Source: Cytobacillus sp. FSL H8-0458 | GTDB lineage: Bacteria > Bacillota > Bacilli > Bacillales > Cytobacillaceae | Direction: 5' to 3' | DNA: 64,000 nt | Assembly (NCBI RefSeq): GCF_038002165.1 | Contig: NZ_JBBOBR010000003.1 | Span: forward strand, 1-64,000 | Position numbers and translations under genes: made by a program | Shown here: piece after piece, positions 1 through 8,548 of the stretch | Numbering within the stretch: position 1 is the stretch's first letter | Layout: each line of letters begins with the position of its first letter | Notes under the pieces: generated by a model | What the model saw: the letters and a program-made list of their open reading frames with translations, nothing else | What the model was told of the DNA's origin: nothing | The model's database searches: none

Positions 1-549
1 CTTCATGCCGGTGAATACCGCCATCAGCTTGCGGCTTATAAAGGTGCTTTTCTGGAAGAAAGCTTCTCATCGTTAATACGGAATGCGAAAAAGAGCATTA
101 CGATTGGGACCCCATATTTTATACCGGGTAAAAGACTTTTTAAGGATCTGCTACATGCTTTGGAACGCGGCGTCATGGTCAAGATCCTCGTCCCATGCGT
201 GACAGATCATATTCTTGTAAAAGAAGCCTCTTATCTTTATCTGAGAACCTTGATTAAAGAAGGCGCTTATGTGTATGAGTACAAAAAGGGCTTTTATCAT
301 GCTAAGGCTATTATAATCGATGATGAGATCTGTGATATCGGAACAGCCAATTTCGATAAGCGGAGCCTGTTCTTAAATTATGAAATCAACTGCTTTATTT
401 ATGACAAAGAGTTCATTAAACAGATTCAGGCTGTTGTAGACAAAGACATACTAAATGCAAAGAGATTGACCCTAAAAGAACTAAACCGGCTGGATCCTTT
501 ACGGACATTCAAAGAGATGCTTGCCCGGTCTGTGGCAAGTTTTCTGTAA
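1..549 (+). CDS. clsB: Cardiolipin synthase, C-terminal part (5' end outside window)
   Basis: The open frame runs in from the window edge, so only about 182 C-terminal residues are seen. They carry the second phospholipase D-type HKD motif (H-x-K-x4-D in FYHAKAIIIDD) followed by GTANFDKRS and NYEIN, the usual cardiolipin synthase signature; the first HKD motif must lie upstream. The enzyme condenses two phosphatidylglycerols into cardiolipin at the membrane. The next gene is uvsE, the same pairing as B. subtilis ywjE (clsB) and ywjD, which is why the clsB paralogue is favoured over ClsA. The stop is followed at once by a mosaic repeat. Confidence 0.85.
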   Translation, partial: LHAGEYRHQLAAYKGAFLEESFSSLIRNAKKSITIGTPYFIPGKRLFKDLLHALERGVMVKILVPCVTDHILVKEASYLYLRTLIKEGAYVYEYKKGFYHAKAIIIDDEICDIGTANFDKRSLFLNYEINCFIYDKEFIKQIQAVVDKDILNAKRLTLKELNRLDPLRTFKEMLARSVASFL

Positions 550-932
550 GAAAAGCGGAAGCGCCTTGCCCACGAAGGAGCGCAGACTAAGAACGCCACG
601 TCCTGTGGCAACGTCTGCATGACCCCCATCCTCCCAAAAGCTATCGCTTTCGGTCGTGCGATGTTTATGCTGACGAAGCCTTCCCTGTCCTGGTGGCCCC
701 AAGCACAAGACGAGCCTTCCGGAAAGGCGTTCTTTGCCTTTATGGAAGGCTTGCCCGAAATGTGGAGGCGACTGCCCAGGGACGACAGGCATAAGACAGT
801 TCCTGTAAGAAGGGGGGGTTCCTTCTGAAAGGAAATGGCTTATGACCCGAGTCCCTAGGAGCCGAAACAAGCCAAGCTTGTGACCTCGAGGGGGTAGGCT
901 GCTTGCGCTAGACAGCTAACGAAATACAAAGA
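550..932 (+). repeat. Mosaic dispersed repeat, copy 1 (longest direct-module copy)
   Basis: This fills the gap between clsB and uvsE; no gene is supported in it. It begins one base after the clsB stop with AAAAGCGGAAGCGCC and ends with GCTAGACAGCTAAC. Inside it are a GCCACGTCCTGTGGC hairpin at 595-609 and a block at about 571-711 that recurs inverted at about 20290-20430. Copy 5 (48917-49116) matches both flanks of copy 1 but lacks two inner segments. The short open frames here are repeat sequence in several frames with no ribosome binding site. Confidence 0.8.
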
Positions 933-979
933 TTTACATTCTGTCAGAATATAAATCAGCATAAAGAAGGTGCTGCAAA

Positions 980-1936
980 TTGAAAATCAGACTGGGGTAT
1001 GTTTCCCATGCCATCAGCTTGTGGGAGGCATCTCCTGCCAGGACATTAACGTTTACTCGCTATCAGCAGCTGCCTGAGGAGGAAAGGCTGGACAAGCTGA
1101 AGGCTGTCACAGCGGTGAATCTGCAAAATACGTTAAGAATGCTTTATTTTAATATCGCCCATGAAATTCAGCTGTATCGGCTCTCAAGCTCCATCGTCCC
1201 TCTGGCCACACATCCGGAGGTTTTATGGGATTTTGTCACACCCTTTAAGGATAAGTGGCTTGAGATTGGCGATTTGATAAAAAAACATGGTCTCCGCGTG
1301 AGTTTTCACCCCAATCAATTCACCCTGTTCACTTCTCCGCGCGAGGATGTGACCCGGAATGCTGTTAAAGATATGGAATACCATTACCGGATGTTTGAGG
1401 CCATGGGTGTTGAAAAGAAAAGCGTCATCAATATCCATATTGGCGGGGCTTACGGGGACAAGCTTGCGACCATTGACCGGTTCCATGAAAATCTGAAGAT
1501 GCTTCCGTCACATATTAAAGAGCAAATGACCCTTGAGAATGATGATAAAACCTATAACGCGGATGAAACTCTCCTGGCCTGCCAGAAGGAAAACATCCCT
1601 CTTGTATTCGACTATCATCACCATATGGCAAACCTCAGCACCCGCCCGCTCGAAGAAATTCTCCCGGAGATTTTTCAGACATGGGATAAAACAGGACTCA
1701 AACCGAAAATTCATATTTCCTCGCCCAAATCGGAAAAAGCCTTTCGGTCCCATGCCGACTATGTTGACCTGGACTTTATCAGGCCTCTTCTCGATGTACT
1801 GAAAACCTTTAACCGGGATATTGATTTTATGATCGAGGCGAAAGCCAAGGACAAGGCTGCACTTAAGCTGACAGAGGACATCAGCAGCATCCGCGGGGTG
1901 AAAAGGATCGGCGGAGCGGAAGTAGAGTGGAAATAA
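980..1936 (+). CDS. uvsE: UV DNA damage endonuclease UvsE
   Basis: This 318-residue TIM-barrel endonuclease nicks DNA 5' of UV photoproducts to start an excision route independent of UvrABC. Family motifs are present in order: [10 protein letters not shown] at the N-terminus, SFHPNQF (108-114), [11 protein letters not shown] (151-161), LENDDK (185-190) and DYHHH (211-215), which supply metal-binding His, Glu and Asp residues. The start is TTG at 980, behind AAGAAGGTG. Its position next to clsB matches B. subtilis ywjD. A short inverted repeat shared with the convergent cysteine dioxygenase gene ends transcription. Confidence 0.93.
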   Translation: MKIRLGYVSHAISLWEASPARTLTFTRYQQLPEEERLDKLKAVTAVNLQNTLRMLYFNIAHEIQLYRLSSSIVPLATHPEVLWDFVTPFKDKWLEIGDLIKKHGLRVSFHPNQFTLFTSPREDVTRNAVKDMEYHYRMFEAMGVEKKSVINIHIGGAYGDKLATIDRFHENLKMLPSHIKEQMTLENDDKTYNADETLLACQKENIPLVFDYHHHMANLSTRPLEEILPEIFQTWDKTGLKPKIHISSPKSEKAFRSHADYVDLDFIRPLLDVLKTFNRDIDFMIEAKAKDKAALKLTEDISSIRGVKRIGGAEVEWK

Positions 1937-1938
1937 TG

Positions 1939-1972
1939 AAGGCGTTCCAGGTGCGGAACGCCTTTTTATTTT
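1939..1972. terminator. Bidirectional terminator, uvsE / cysteine dioxygenase
   Basis: GGCGTTCC (1941-1948) pairs with GGAACGCC (1955-1962) and is followed by a T-rich run; on the minus strand the hairpin overlaps the end of the convergent gene. Confidence 0.7.
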
Positions 1973-2508
1973 AATTGAATTTCTCTCACCTTCTGTCTCT
2001 GCTCCTCCGGCCACCAGGCTCCGCAGTCTGCGGAGACTACACAGGCTGAACATTTTTTCAGATCGTACACCTTCATACCCGTAATCGGAGGCGAATAAAG
2101 GTGCAGTGTGACAAGGCTTTCCCTGCCTGCGCTCTTCATTTTGTGCACACCTTTTTTGGGCGCAAAAAAGAAGGAGCCTTGGGACTTAACCTCTGCAAAA
2201 AGCTCAATTGGGACGTCTTCCCTCACTTCAAAAACAGTGTTTTCCGAATCTCCATTCATCACTTGAATCCATCCCTTTGAGTTTCCATGATCATGCGGGG
2301 CGCATTCAATATCCGACCAGTTCATGACGAGCAGCTCCACTTCATCATTTTGATAGAGAAGCTTGCGGTAATAAGGTTTTCCAGCTGCCGGCTGCAGGTG
2401 TGGAACCAGTTCCTCTAGCTTGATATTCAGTGATGCCAATGCCTTTCTAAGTTCATCTGCTGAAGGTGATTTTAATGAATCCAAAATGCTTTGAAACCGT
2501 TCCTTCAT
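1966..2508 (-). CDS. Cysteine dioxygenase family protein
   Basis: This 180-residue cupin-fold protein fits the cysteine dioxygenase family, which oxidises cysteine to cysteine sulfinate with a mononuclear iron held by three histidines. The likely ligands are His72 and His74 (PHDHG) and His122 (GVHKM). A Cys-rich tail (KKCSAC, then another Cys at about 155-173) is extra to the usual core. The frame is open far upstream, but the start at 2508 is chosen because GGGGGAG lies 8 bases before the ATG; the longer version would run into the gene in front. It follows the EamA exporter by 26 bases and is probably cotranscribed with it, hinting at linked export of a sulfur metabolite (inference). Confidence 0.8.
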   Translation of the reverse strand: MKERFQSILDSLKSPSADELRKALASLNIKLEELVPHLQPAAGKPYYRKLLYQNDEVELLVMNWSDIECAPHDHGNSKGWIQVMNGDSENTVFEVREDVPIELFAEVKSQGSFFFAPKKGVHKMKSAGRESLVTLHLYSPPITGMKVYDLKKCSACVVSADCGAWWPEEQRQKVREIQLK

Positions 2509-2534
2509 TAAACGACTCCCCCTTTTCATGTGGA

Positions 2535-3437
2535 TTATCGTTTCCTCCATGAAATATATTTCAGCTGACCATTCACCATGATCACTCCTATAATAATTAT
2601 GATTCCGCCCATGATGCTTATGAAGAAAATTTTTTCCCGAAGCAGAAGAATGGCCGCTATAAGGGTAAATAGCGGCTCCATATAGATAAACATGGATACC
2701 TTGGAGGCTTCCAAAACCTCGAGCGCCTTGGACCAGTACCAATAGCCGATCCCCGAAACAAATATGCCCAGAAACAATATATGGGCCCATTCAGACCCAG
2801 ATAATAGATGGAATTTCTCCCATCCCCTGTCTCTCAATAAAAAGGGAATCGTCAGCATGCATCCAAGCAGGCTCATATAAAAAGTGACCACAAGGGAAGG
2901 CAGCTTAATGTGCAGTTTTTTTACCAGGATGGAATACACAGCCCAATTCAATGTGCTTAGGATCATGAGGAAATATCCTATATTTAAAGCAAATCCCAGT
3001 GTATGGCCGCTCCTCGCTCCCGTTACCATGAGCACGCCGGAAATTGCAGTTATAATGCCCAGTGTCTTAAGGAATGTCAATTTTTCATGAAGAAAGATCA
3101 TGGAGAGAAGCACGGTAAAAACAGGTGAAAAAGAAATAATCCAACCTGCAGAGGAGGCGTCTATCGTTTCTAAGGCTGTGACCTGGATGACCTGATGGAT
3201 GAAAACGCCAAGTACACCGAGAACAATTAAATGGGGAATATATTTAAGCGGAATCTGGAGCGGATACCTTTTCAAGAGAAGCACAAGGAGCAGAAAAGCG
3301 GCTCCGATAGCAAACCTGAGCATGATTAACGTATAAGGGTCAAGCTTATCCAAAACAGCTTTGGTGGAGACAAAAGAGACTCCCCAAAAACTGATTGAAA
3401 TGGTTGCGTAAAGTGAGGCTGCCATTTGTGGCTTCAT
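2535..3437 (-). CDS. EamA/DMT-family transporter
   Basis: A roughly 300-residue integral membrane protein with about ten hydrophobic segments in two repeated halves, the layout of EamA drug/metabolite exporters. FWGVSFVSTKAVL near the N-terminus and the E(K/R)-rich turn LHEKLTFLKTLG (with LLREKIFF in the second half) are typical. The start at 3437 follows GGAAAGGA by 11 bases; an upstream ATG at 3473 has no better site. The substrate cannot be told from sequence. It leads a likely two-gene operon with the cysteine dioxygenase, and its upstream region holds a phased TTTGC array. Confidence 0.8.
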   Translation of the reverse strand: MKPQMAASLYATISISFWGVSFVSTKAVLDKLDPYTLIMLRFAIGAAFLLLVLLLKRYPLQIPLKYIPHLIVLGVLGVFIHQVIQVTALETIDASSAGWIISFSPVFTVLLSMIFLHEKLTFLKTLGIITAISGVLMVTGARSGHTLGFALNIGYFLMILSTLNWAVYSILVKKLHIKLPSLVVTFYMSLLGCMLTIPFLLRDRGWEKFHLLSGSEWAHILFLGIFVSGIGYWYWSKALEVLEASKVSMFIYMEPLFTLIAAILLLREKIFFISIMGGIIIIIGVIMVNGQLKYISWRKR

Positions 3438-3537
3438 GGGCGGGCATGTCCTTTCCGGAAGGGTTTTTACCATGATATGCTCGTCCGGATGTAACATGCG
3501 CTGTTTAATCTGATTTTTTGGCGATTTTGACAGGTTA

Positions 3538-3822
3538 TTTGCAGATTTATCATTTGATTGCTGACTTGGCGGGTTTGCTGACTAACTTTTTGAGGACTGC
3601 TCCTTAGTTTTTTGGTTTGCTGCCTGGATTTTAGTTTGTTTGCAGGTTTATTAGGTTTTGTTTGCAAGTTATACCATGTTTGTTTGCAGTTTTCCTGATT
3701 TGTTTGCAAGTTTTAGCTATTGTTTGCTGATTTCCAAGGTTTATTTGCAAATATTCCGGATCTATTTGCTGATTTCCAAGGTTTATTTGCAAATATTCAA
3801 GATCTATTTGCAAAGTTCACAT
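3538..3822. repeat. Phased TTTGC array (array A), 14 units at about 21 bp
   Basis: The pentamer TTTGC (ATTGC at 3557 and ACTGC at 3596 in two weaker units) starts at 3538, 3557, 3574, 3596, 3616, 3639, 3661, 3683, 3703, 3723, 3744, 3765, 3786 and 3807. The last five units step at exactly 21 bp. On the minus strand the core reads GCAAAYA. Spacers differ except at the end, where 3723-3764 and 3765-3806 are a 42-bp duplication with two differences. The array lies between xapX and the EamA gene, both on the minus strand; the remaining gap from 3438 to 3537 shows nothing else. Overlapping open frames are a by-product of the 21-bp (7-codon) period and lack ribosome binding sites. Confidence 0.85.
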
Positions 3823-3868
3823 TTTGACAAAAAAGGCTGCCCATTAAATGTGGACACCCTTTCCCAAT

Positions 3869-4048
3869 CTATCTCAATATCCCCTGCAGCCAGGGCAGAA
3901 TCACTTCATATGCTTTAAACCCGAGGTAAATGCCGACAATTCCCATAATACCGGGAAGTGCGGGCGGAGCGGGAATCGGAAGCTTCATGAAAGCAAAGAC
4001 AAAACCGACTACGAATCCTGTAAGAATGGATAAAAGAACAATTCTCAT
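3869..4048 (-). CDS. XapX domain-containing small membrane protein
   Basis: A 59-residue protein with two hydrophobic stretches separated by the LPIPAPPALPG segment that marks the XapX domain. AGGAGG sits 4 bases before the ATG at 4048. The biological role of XapX proteins is not known to me; they are short membrane proteins found singly in many Bacilli. The gene is preceded by argS on the same strand and followed by phased array A. Confidence 0.85.
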   Translation of the reverse strand: MRIVLLSILTGFVVGFVFAFMKLPIPAPPALPGIMGIVGIYLGFKAYEVILPWLQGILR

Positions 4049-4138
4049 GAGACCCTCCTAAAATGACTTACTATGTTTTACCAGTTTAACTATACCCTTA
4101 AACATATGACTTTAGCTTCCCCTTTTTTGTCTAAAACA

Positions 4139-4172
4139 TAAAAAAAGCCGGCACCAATAAGTGCCAGCTTCC
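4139..4172 (-). terminator. argS terminator
   Basis: On the minus strand AAGCTGGCAC and GTGCCGGCTT pair around ATTAGT-like loop bases and run into seven T residues. Confidence 0.75.
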
Positions 4173-4176
4173 ATCA

Positions 4177-5844
4177 TTACATTTTTTCCGGAGCAGATAC
4201 GCCGATTAATTTCAGTGAGTTCTTCAAAGTAGTCTGAACCGCTTTGATCAGTGCCAGACGAGCTTTCGTTCTTTCCGGGTTTTCCGCATCCAATACTTTT
4301 TCAGCATTATAGAAGCTGTGGAAAGATGAAGCCAGTTCATAAATATAGTTCGTAATTCTGTGCGGCATGCGCTTTTGCGCTGCTTCGCCGACAGCCTGCG
4401 GGAATTCGCCGATTTTCTTCAGAACGTCGATTTCCTTTTCCGCAGAAATCAGGGAGTAATCTGCCGCTTCAGCAGACATGCCCTGTTCTTCACCCTGGCG
4501 CAGGATGCTGGAAATACGCGCGTGTGCGTACTGTGCATAGTAAACAGGGTTTTCATTGGATTGGGATACAGCCAGGTCAAGGTCAAAGTCAAGATGTGTA
4601 TCTGCGCTTCTCATCGCAAAGAAATAGCGTGTTGCATCCAGCCCTACTTCTTCCACAAGGTCACGCATCGTTACCGCTTTGCCGGTACGTTTGCTCATCT
4701 TCATTTTTTCGCCGTTTTTGTACAGGTGTACAAGCTGGATGATCTCGACTTCAAGCGCATCACGGTCATAGCCAAGCGCCTGGATGGCCGCCTTCATGCG
4801 CGGAATGTAGCCATGATGGTCAGCACCCCAAATGTTGATCAGCTTTTCAAAGCCTCTTTCAAGCTTGTCTTTATGGTAAGCGATATCTGGAGTCAGATAC
4901 GTGTAAGAGCCGTCATTTTTAATAAGCACACGGTCCTTGTCATCACCGAAAGTGGTGGAGCGAAACCATGTTGCGCCCTCTTCCTCGTAAATGTGGCCGT
5001 TATCCTTTAATGCCTGAAGGGCTGTGTCGATTTTGCCGTTATGGTAAAGGGATGTTTCCGAATACCATACATCGAATGGAACGCGGAAGTCTTCCAGGTC
5101 CTGCTTCAGCTTCGCCATTTCATATTTCAGGCCGTATTCACGGAAAAAGTCAAAACGCTCATTTTCATCCGCATTTACATATTTATCGCCGTGCTCTTCA
5201 GCGAGCTTTTTGCCGATGCCGATGATGTCTTCGCCATGATAGCCGTCAGCAGGCATTTCTTTTTCTAAGCCAAGAGCCTGGAAATAACGGGCTTCAACTG
5301 ATAGAGCCAGATTGTTGATCTGGTTTCCGGCATCATTAATATAGTACTCACGGGACACATCGTAGCCAGCTTTGTCTAAAATATTGCATAGGGAGTCGCC
5401 GACAGCTGCGCCGCGGGCATGTCCAAGATGCAGGTCCCCTGTCGGGTTAGCGGACACAAACTCCACCTGGATCTTCTGATTGTTGCCAACTGTTGTTTCT
5501 CCGTACTGATCTCCTGCTTCCAGAACGGCCGGAATCAGATCAGTCAAATAAGCGTTATTCATGTAAAAATTGATAAAGCCAGGGCCGGCGATTTCAATTT
5601 TTTCAATGGAAGCCTTTGTGCTGTCAAAAGAAGCAATAAGCTCTTCTGCAATCATTCTTGGCGCCTTTTTTGCCACTCGCGCCAGCTGCATCGCCATATT
5701 CGTGGAATAATCGCCATGCGACTTTTCCTTCGGGATTTCAAGAATCACATCGGGAATCTGCTCTTCCGCTGCCAAACCGGCTTTCACAACCGCATCCTTA
5801 ATTTCCTGCTTTAATTTGCCTTGCACCTGTTCAACTATGTTCAT
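4177..5844 (-). CDS. argS: Arginyl-tRNA synthetase
   Basis: A class I aminoacyl-tRNA synthetase of 555 residues that charges tRNA-Arg. The N-terminal Add-1 domain is followed by the HIGH-type motif in [14 protein letters not shown], later the class-typical [11 protein letters not shown], and a C-terminal anticodon-binding domain. The ATG at 5844 is preceded by AGGAGGAG; four further upstream residues in frame are not supported. It overlaps the 3' end of ywiB, so the two are translated from one transcript, as in B. subtilis. Confidence 0.97.
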   Translation of the reverse strand: MNIVEQVQGKLKQEIKDAVVKAGLAAEEQIPDVILEIPKEKSHGDYSTNMAMQLARVAKKAPRMIAEELIASFDSTKASIEKIEIAGPGFINFYMNNAYLTDLIPAVLEAGDQYGETTVGNNQKIQVEFVSANPTGDLHLGHARGAAVGDSLCNILDKAGYDVSREYYINDAGNQINNLALSVEARYFQALGLEKEMPADGYHGEDIIGIGKKLAEEHGDKYVNADENERFDFFREYGLKYEMAKLKQDLEDFRVPFDVWYSETSLYHNGKIDTALQALKDNGHIYEEEGATWFRSTTFGDDKDRVLIKNDGSYTYLTPDIAYHKDKLERGFEKLINIWGADHHGYIPRMKAAIQALGYDRDALEVEIIQLVHLYKNGEKMKMSKRTGKAVTMRDLVEEVGLDATRYFFAMRSADTHLDFDLDLAVSQSNENPVYYAQYAHARISSILRQGEEQGMSAEAADYSLISAEKEIDVLKKIGEFPQAVGEAAQKRMPHRITNYIYELASSFHSFYNAEKVLDAENPERTKARLALIKAVQTTLKNSLKLIGVSAPEKM

Positions 5845-6259
5845 TGTTCTCCTCCTCAAACGTAATTGCCAAATGGTATGTACCTGCCTGGGATCCCTGC
5901 ATTTTCAGGTCGTATAAAATATCAATCGAACCTTCGCCGGATTCGCCATCATATTGATGGGCCATCCGCTTGGTCACCGTACCCATCTCAAACACTCCGT
6001 ACGGCGTCTCGTAGCTTCCGCGGAGCTTTTTATTCATTTTGAAAGGGAGCCTCATTTTCACGGCGCCGGTTCGTAAAATCAGCCCGTCTGCATCGGACAT
6101 TTTTATAATCGTCTTAACGGTTCCCTCTTCCATCACTTCATCATACTGAAGGAAACGGGCGGAATCTTTTATATAGTATCGGCCAAAAGCAGTCAATTCA
6201 AAAGTCTCTTTGCTGCCTCCACTGCGAATATCTGTCTTCACATTAATCTTCACAGGCAT
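5831..6259 (-). CDS. ywiB: DUF1934 (YwiB) family beta-barrel protein
   Basis: A 142-residue protein of the DUF1934 family, a small lipocalin-like beta-barrel of unknown function. Alternating hydrophobic strands, [13 protein letters not shown] and a closing [11 protein letters not shown] fit the family. The ATG at 6259 has no visible ribosome binding site; a TTG at 6283 sits 10 bases after AAAAGGA and would add eight residues, so the start is open. Its end overlaps argS by 14 bases, an arrangement kept in many Bacilli. Confidence 0.8.
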   Translation of the reverse strand: MPVKINVKTDIRSGGSKETFELTAFGRYYIKDSARFLQYDEVMEEGTVKTIIKMSDADGLILRTGAVKMRLPFKMNKKLRGSYETPYGVFEMGTVTKRMAHQYDGESGEGSIDILYDLKMQGSQAGTYHLAITFEEENNEHS

Positions 6260-6362
6260 TTGTTCCGCTGAGCGACTGGACAACGGCAACACATCCTTTT
6301 CATCATATATAACTATATAAGTATAAATACTAGATGGGGAAAGTGCAAGGAGGTGAAAGATA

Positions 6363-6492
6363 GAAAAGCGGAAGCGGCATGCCCACCCTCGAGGGGGCAT
6401 GCGCTTTCTCCTAAAAGCTAACGCTTTTAGTCGTGCGATGATGATGCTGTCGAAGCGTTCCTTCTGGAGCTAGACAGTAACCGACGTTCAGA
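6363..6492 (+). repeat. Mosaic dispersed repeat, copy 2 (short)
   Basis: It starts GAAAAGCGGAAGCGGC and ends GAGCTAGACAG-TAACCGACGTTC, sharing both ends with the other copies but only a small part of the centre (CTTTTAGTCGTGCGATGATG). It contains the near-palindrome CCCTCGAGGGG. A perfect Shine-Dalgarno string, AAGGAGGTGA, lies just before it on the plus strand with no start codon in range. Confidence 0.75.
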
Positions 6493-6498
6493 ATAAAT

Positions 6499-6530
6499 AA
6501 AAAAACGGAGACCGAAGTCCCCGTTATTTT
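6499..6530 (-). terminator. speB terminator
   Basis: On the minus strand ACGGGGAC and GTCTCCGT close a CTTCGG-type tetraloop and lead into seven T residues; the hairpin begins at the speB stop. Confidence 0.8.
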
Positions 6531-7402
6531 TTATTCACCCATCCAAGAATCATTTCCCGGATCAGTTTGCTCGCTGTATTGGCTGTTTGTTCAGATGGGT
6601 CATAGATTGGCGCCACCTCGACAAGGTCAGCTCCCACAACGTTTACATCTGAATGGGCAATTTCATGAATAGAAGCAAGAAGCTCTCTTGAAGTGATGCC
6701 GCCTGCGTCCACTGTGCCTGTTCCCGGCGCATGGGCTGGGTCTAAAACATCAATATCAATCGTTACATAGACCGGACGTCCGGCAAGCTTAGGAAGAATC
6801 TCCTTCAGCGGCTTGTGCACTTCGAATTTGGAGATGTGCATGCCGACTTCCTTCGCCCACTGGAATTCTTCTTTCATGCCGGAACGGATGCCAAAAGAAT
6901 AGACATTGCCTGGCCCAATCAGGTCAGCTGCTTTGCGGATTGGTGTTGAGTGGGATAATGGCTCCCCTTCATAATCCACACGAAGATCTGTATGGGCATC
7001 CATGTGGATAATCGCCAGATCCGGATATTTTTTGTACATCGCTTTGATGACAGGCCAGGAAACCAGATGCTCTCCTCCCATGCCAAGCGGAAATTTTTCC
7101 TCAGCCAGAAGCTGATCGATAAACTCTTCAATCATATCGATGCTTTTCTGCGGATTTCCGAATGGCAGCGGAATATCGCCGGCATCATAATATTTAACCT
7201 CTTCCAGCTCGCGGTCAAGGTACGGGCTGTACTCTTCAAGCCCGATGGACACCTCGCGGATGCGGGCAGGGCCGAAACGGGAGCCCGGACGATAGCTGAC
7301 CGTCCAGTCCATCGGCATGCCATAAATGACTGCTTCACTTTCCTCATAACTAGGATGGCTTTTAATAAACACATTGCCTGAATAGGCTTCATCAAAACGC
7401 AC
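6524..7402 (-). CDS. speB: Agmatinase
   Basis: A ureohydrolase of 292 residues that splits agmatine into putrescine and urea. The binuclear manganese motifs are visible: GMGGEH, DAHTDLR (with the preceding His), and SxDxDxxDP as TIDIDVLDPAHAPGTG. The start is set at GTG 7402, giving MRFDEAYSG: GAGGG lies 9 bases upstream, whereas the in-frame ATG at 7411 abuts it. The gene follows speE on the same strand, separated by a small hairpin (AGGCTGCT...AGCAGCCT, 7436-7457), and the pair makes putrescine and spermidine as in B. subtilis. Confidence 0.95.
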   Translation of the reverse strand: MRFDEAYSGNVFIKSHPSYEESEAVIYGMPMDWTVSYRPGSRFGPARIREVSIGLEEYSPYLDRELEEVKYYDAGDIPLPFGNPQKSIDMIEEFIDQLLAEEKFPLGMGGEHLVSWPVIKAMYKKYPDLAIIHMDAHTDLRVDYEGEPLSHSTPIRKAADLIGPGNVYSFGIRSGMKEEFQWAKEVGMHISKFEVHKPLKEILPKLAGRPVYVTIDIDVLDPAHAPGTGTVDAGGITSRELLASIHEIAHSDVNVVGADLVEVAPIYDPSEQTANTASKLIREMILGWVNKK

Positions 7403-7462
7403 CAAGGTCATCCCTCACTTTTTATGTATTCAGGAAGGCTGCTCTGAGTAGCAGCCTGTCCA

Positions 7463-8290
7463 TTATTTCACTAAGTCTGCAACAAATTTAGGCAATACAA
7501 ATGCCGCTTTATGCAGTTCTTTTGTATAGTATTTTGTTTCGATCTCATGGAAGCGGTCTTCGCTTACTTCTAATGGATCGTATTTTTTAGAGCCGATAGT
7601 GAACGCCCACATACCGCTTGGGTACGTAGGAATGTTGGCAGTGTAAAGACGGGTGATCGGGAAAATTTCTTTCACATCGCGCTGCACGTTGCGGATAAGG
7701 TCCGCTTTGAACCAAGGGTTGTCAGACTGGGCCACGAAGATGCCGTCTTCTTTTAGAGCTTTAGAGATTCCAGCATAGAAGCCTTTTGTGAATAGATTTA
7801 CCGCAGGTCCTACCGGCTCGGTTGAGTCTACCATGATTACATCATACTCATTTTCGCTTTCAGCAATGTGCATGAAGCCATCGCCCACCTGTACATCTAC
7901 GCGCGGGTCATCAAGCTTGCCTGCAATCTCAGGAAGGAATTTCTTTGAGTACTCAATTACCTTTCCGTCGATATCTACAAGAGTCGCCTTTTTCACGCTT
8001 GGGTGCTTAAGGACTTCACGGATAACGCCTCCGTCCCCGCCGCCTACTACAAGTACGTTTTCAGGGTTTGGATGTGTGAACAAAGGAATGTGCGCAACCA
8101 TTTCATGGTACACAAATTCATCCTTGATTGAAGTCATAACCATGTCATCAAGAAGCAGCATATTGCCCCACTCTTCTGTTTCCACCATATCAAGCTTCTG
8201 GAATTCTGTCTGTTCTGTATGTAAAGTACGCTTCACCTTCATCGTAATGCCAAAGTTCTCTGTTTGTTTCTCTGTAAACCAAAGTCCCAT
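7463..8290 (-). CDS. speE: Spermidine synthase
   Basis: A 275-residue aminopropyltransferase that moves the aminopropyl group of decarboxylated SAM to putrescine. The GGGDGG motif ([18 protein letters not shown]), the VDIDG acidic loop and the catalytic [11 protein letters not shown] region are present, and the length is normal. AAGGA lies about 11 bases before the ATG at 8290. It is the upstream gene of the speE-speB pair; pbpG is divergent across a 258-base AT-rich gap. Confidence 0.95.
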   Translation of the reverse strand: MGLWFTEKQTENFGITMKVKRTLHTEQTEFQKLDMVETEEWGNMLLLDDMVMTSIKDEFVYHEMVAHIPLFTHPNPENVLVVGGGDGGVIREVLKHPSVKKATLVDIDGKVIEYSKKFLPEIAGKLDDPRVDVQVGDGFMHIAESENEYDVIMVDSTEPVGPAVNLFTKGFYAGISKALKEDGIFVAQSDNPWFKADLIRNVQRDVKEIFPITRLYTANIPTYPSGMWAFTIGSKKYDPLEVSEDRFHEIETKYYTKELHKAAFVLPKFVADLVK

Positions 8291-8548
8291 TCTTTAATCA
8301 TTCCTTCCATAAAAAAATGAATTATCACTAAAGGGCAGCAAAAAGCATTTTCATCTTTTATACTTCCCTAACATGCAAATAACAAACACAGAAAAAGTAT
8401 AGATGAATCTAGCAAAATTGCAAGAAAAATTTCGCTTTTTAATAGAGAAGATGTTTAAAATCGGACTCTTTTTTCAATACTAAAGTTATGTACTTATGCT
8501 TATTTTATTTTTTGCATTGCACTTAGAAAGATTCAGGGGGTGCCACAC

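Noticed and set aside
550-932. Possible structured RNA gene in the first mosaic repeat
   Set aside because: Hairpins are present, but the sequence recurs as a dispersed repeat with reshuffled modules and no promoter is visible, so it is listed as a repeat.
3467-3813. Minus-strand frames encoding repeated peptides such as LQINLGNQQ
   Set aside because: The 21-bp period of array A equals seven codons, so repeated peptides arise by chance; there is no ribosome binding site and the frames end within the array.
3538-3822. CRISPR array
   Set aside because: Cores are only 5-8 bp, spacers are about 13-16 bp, and no cas genes are present; the same applies to the other phased arrays.
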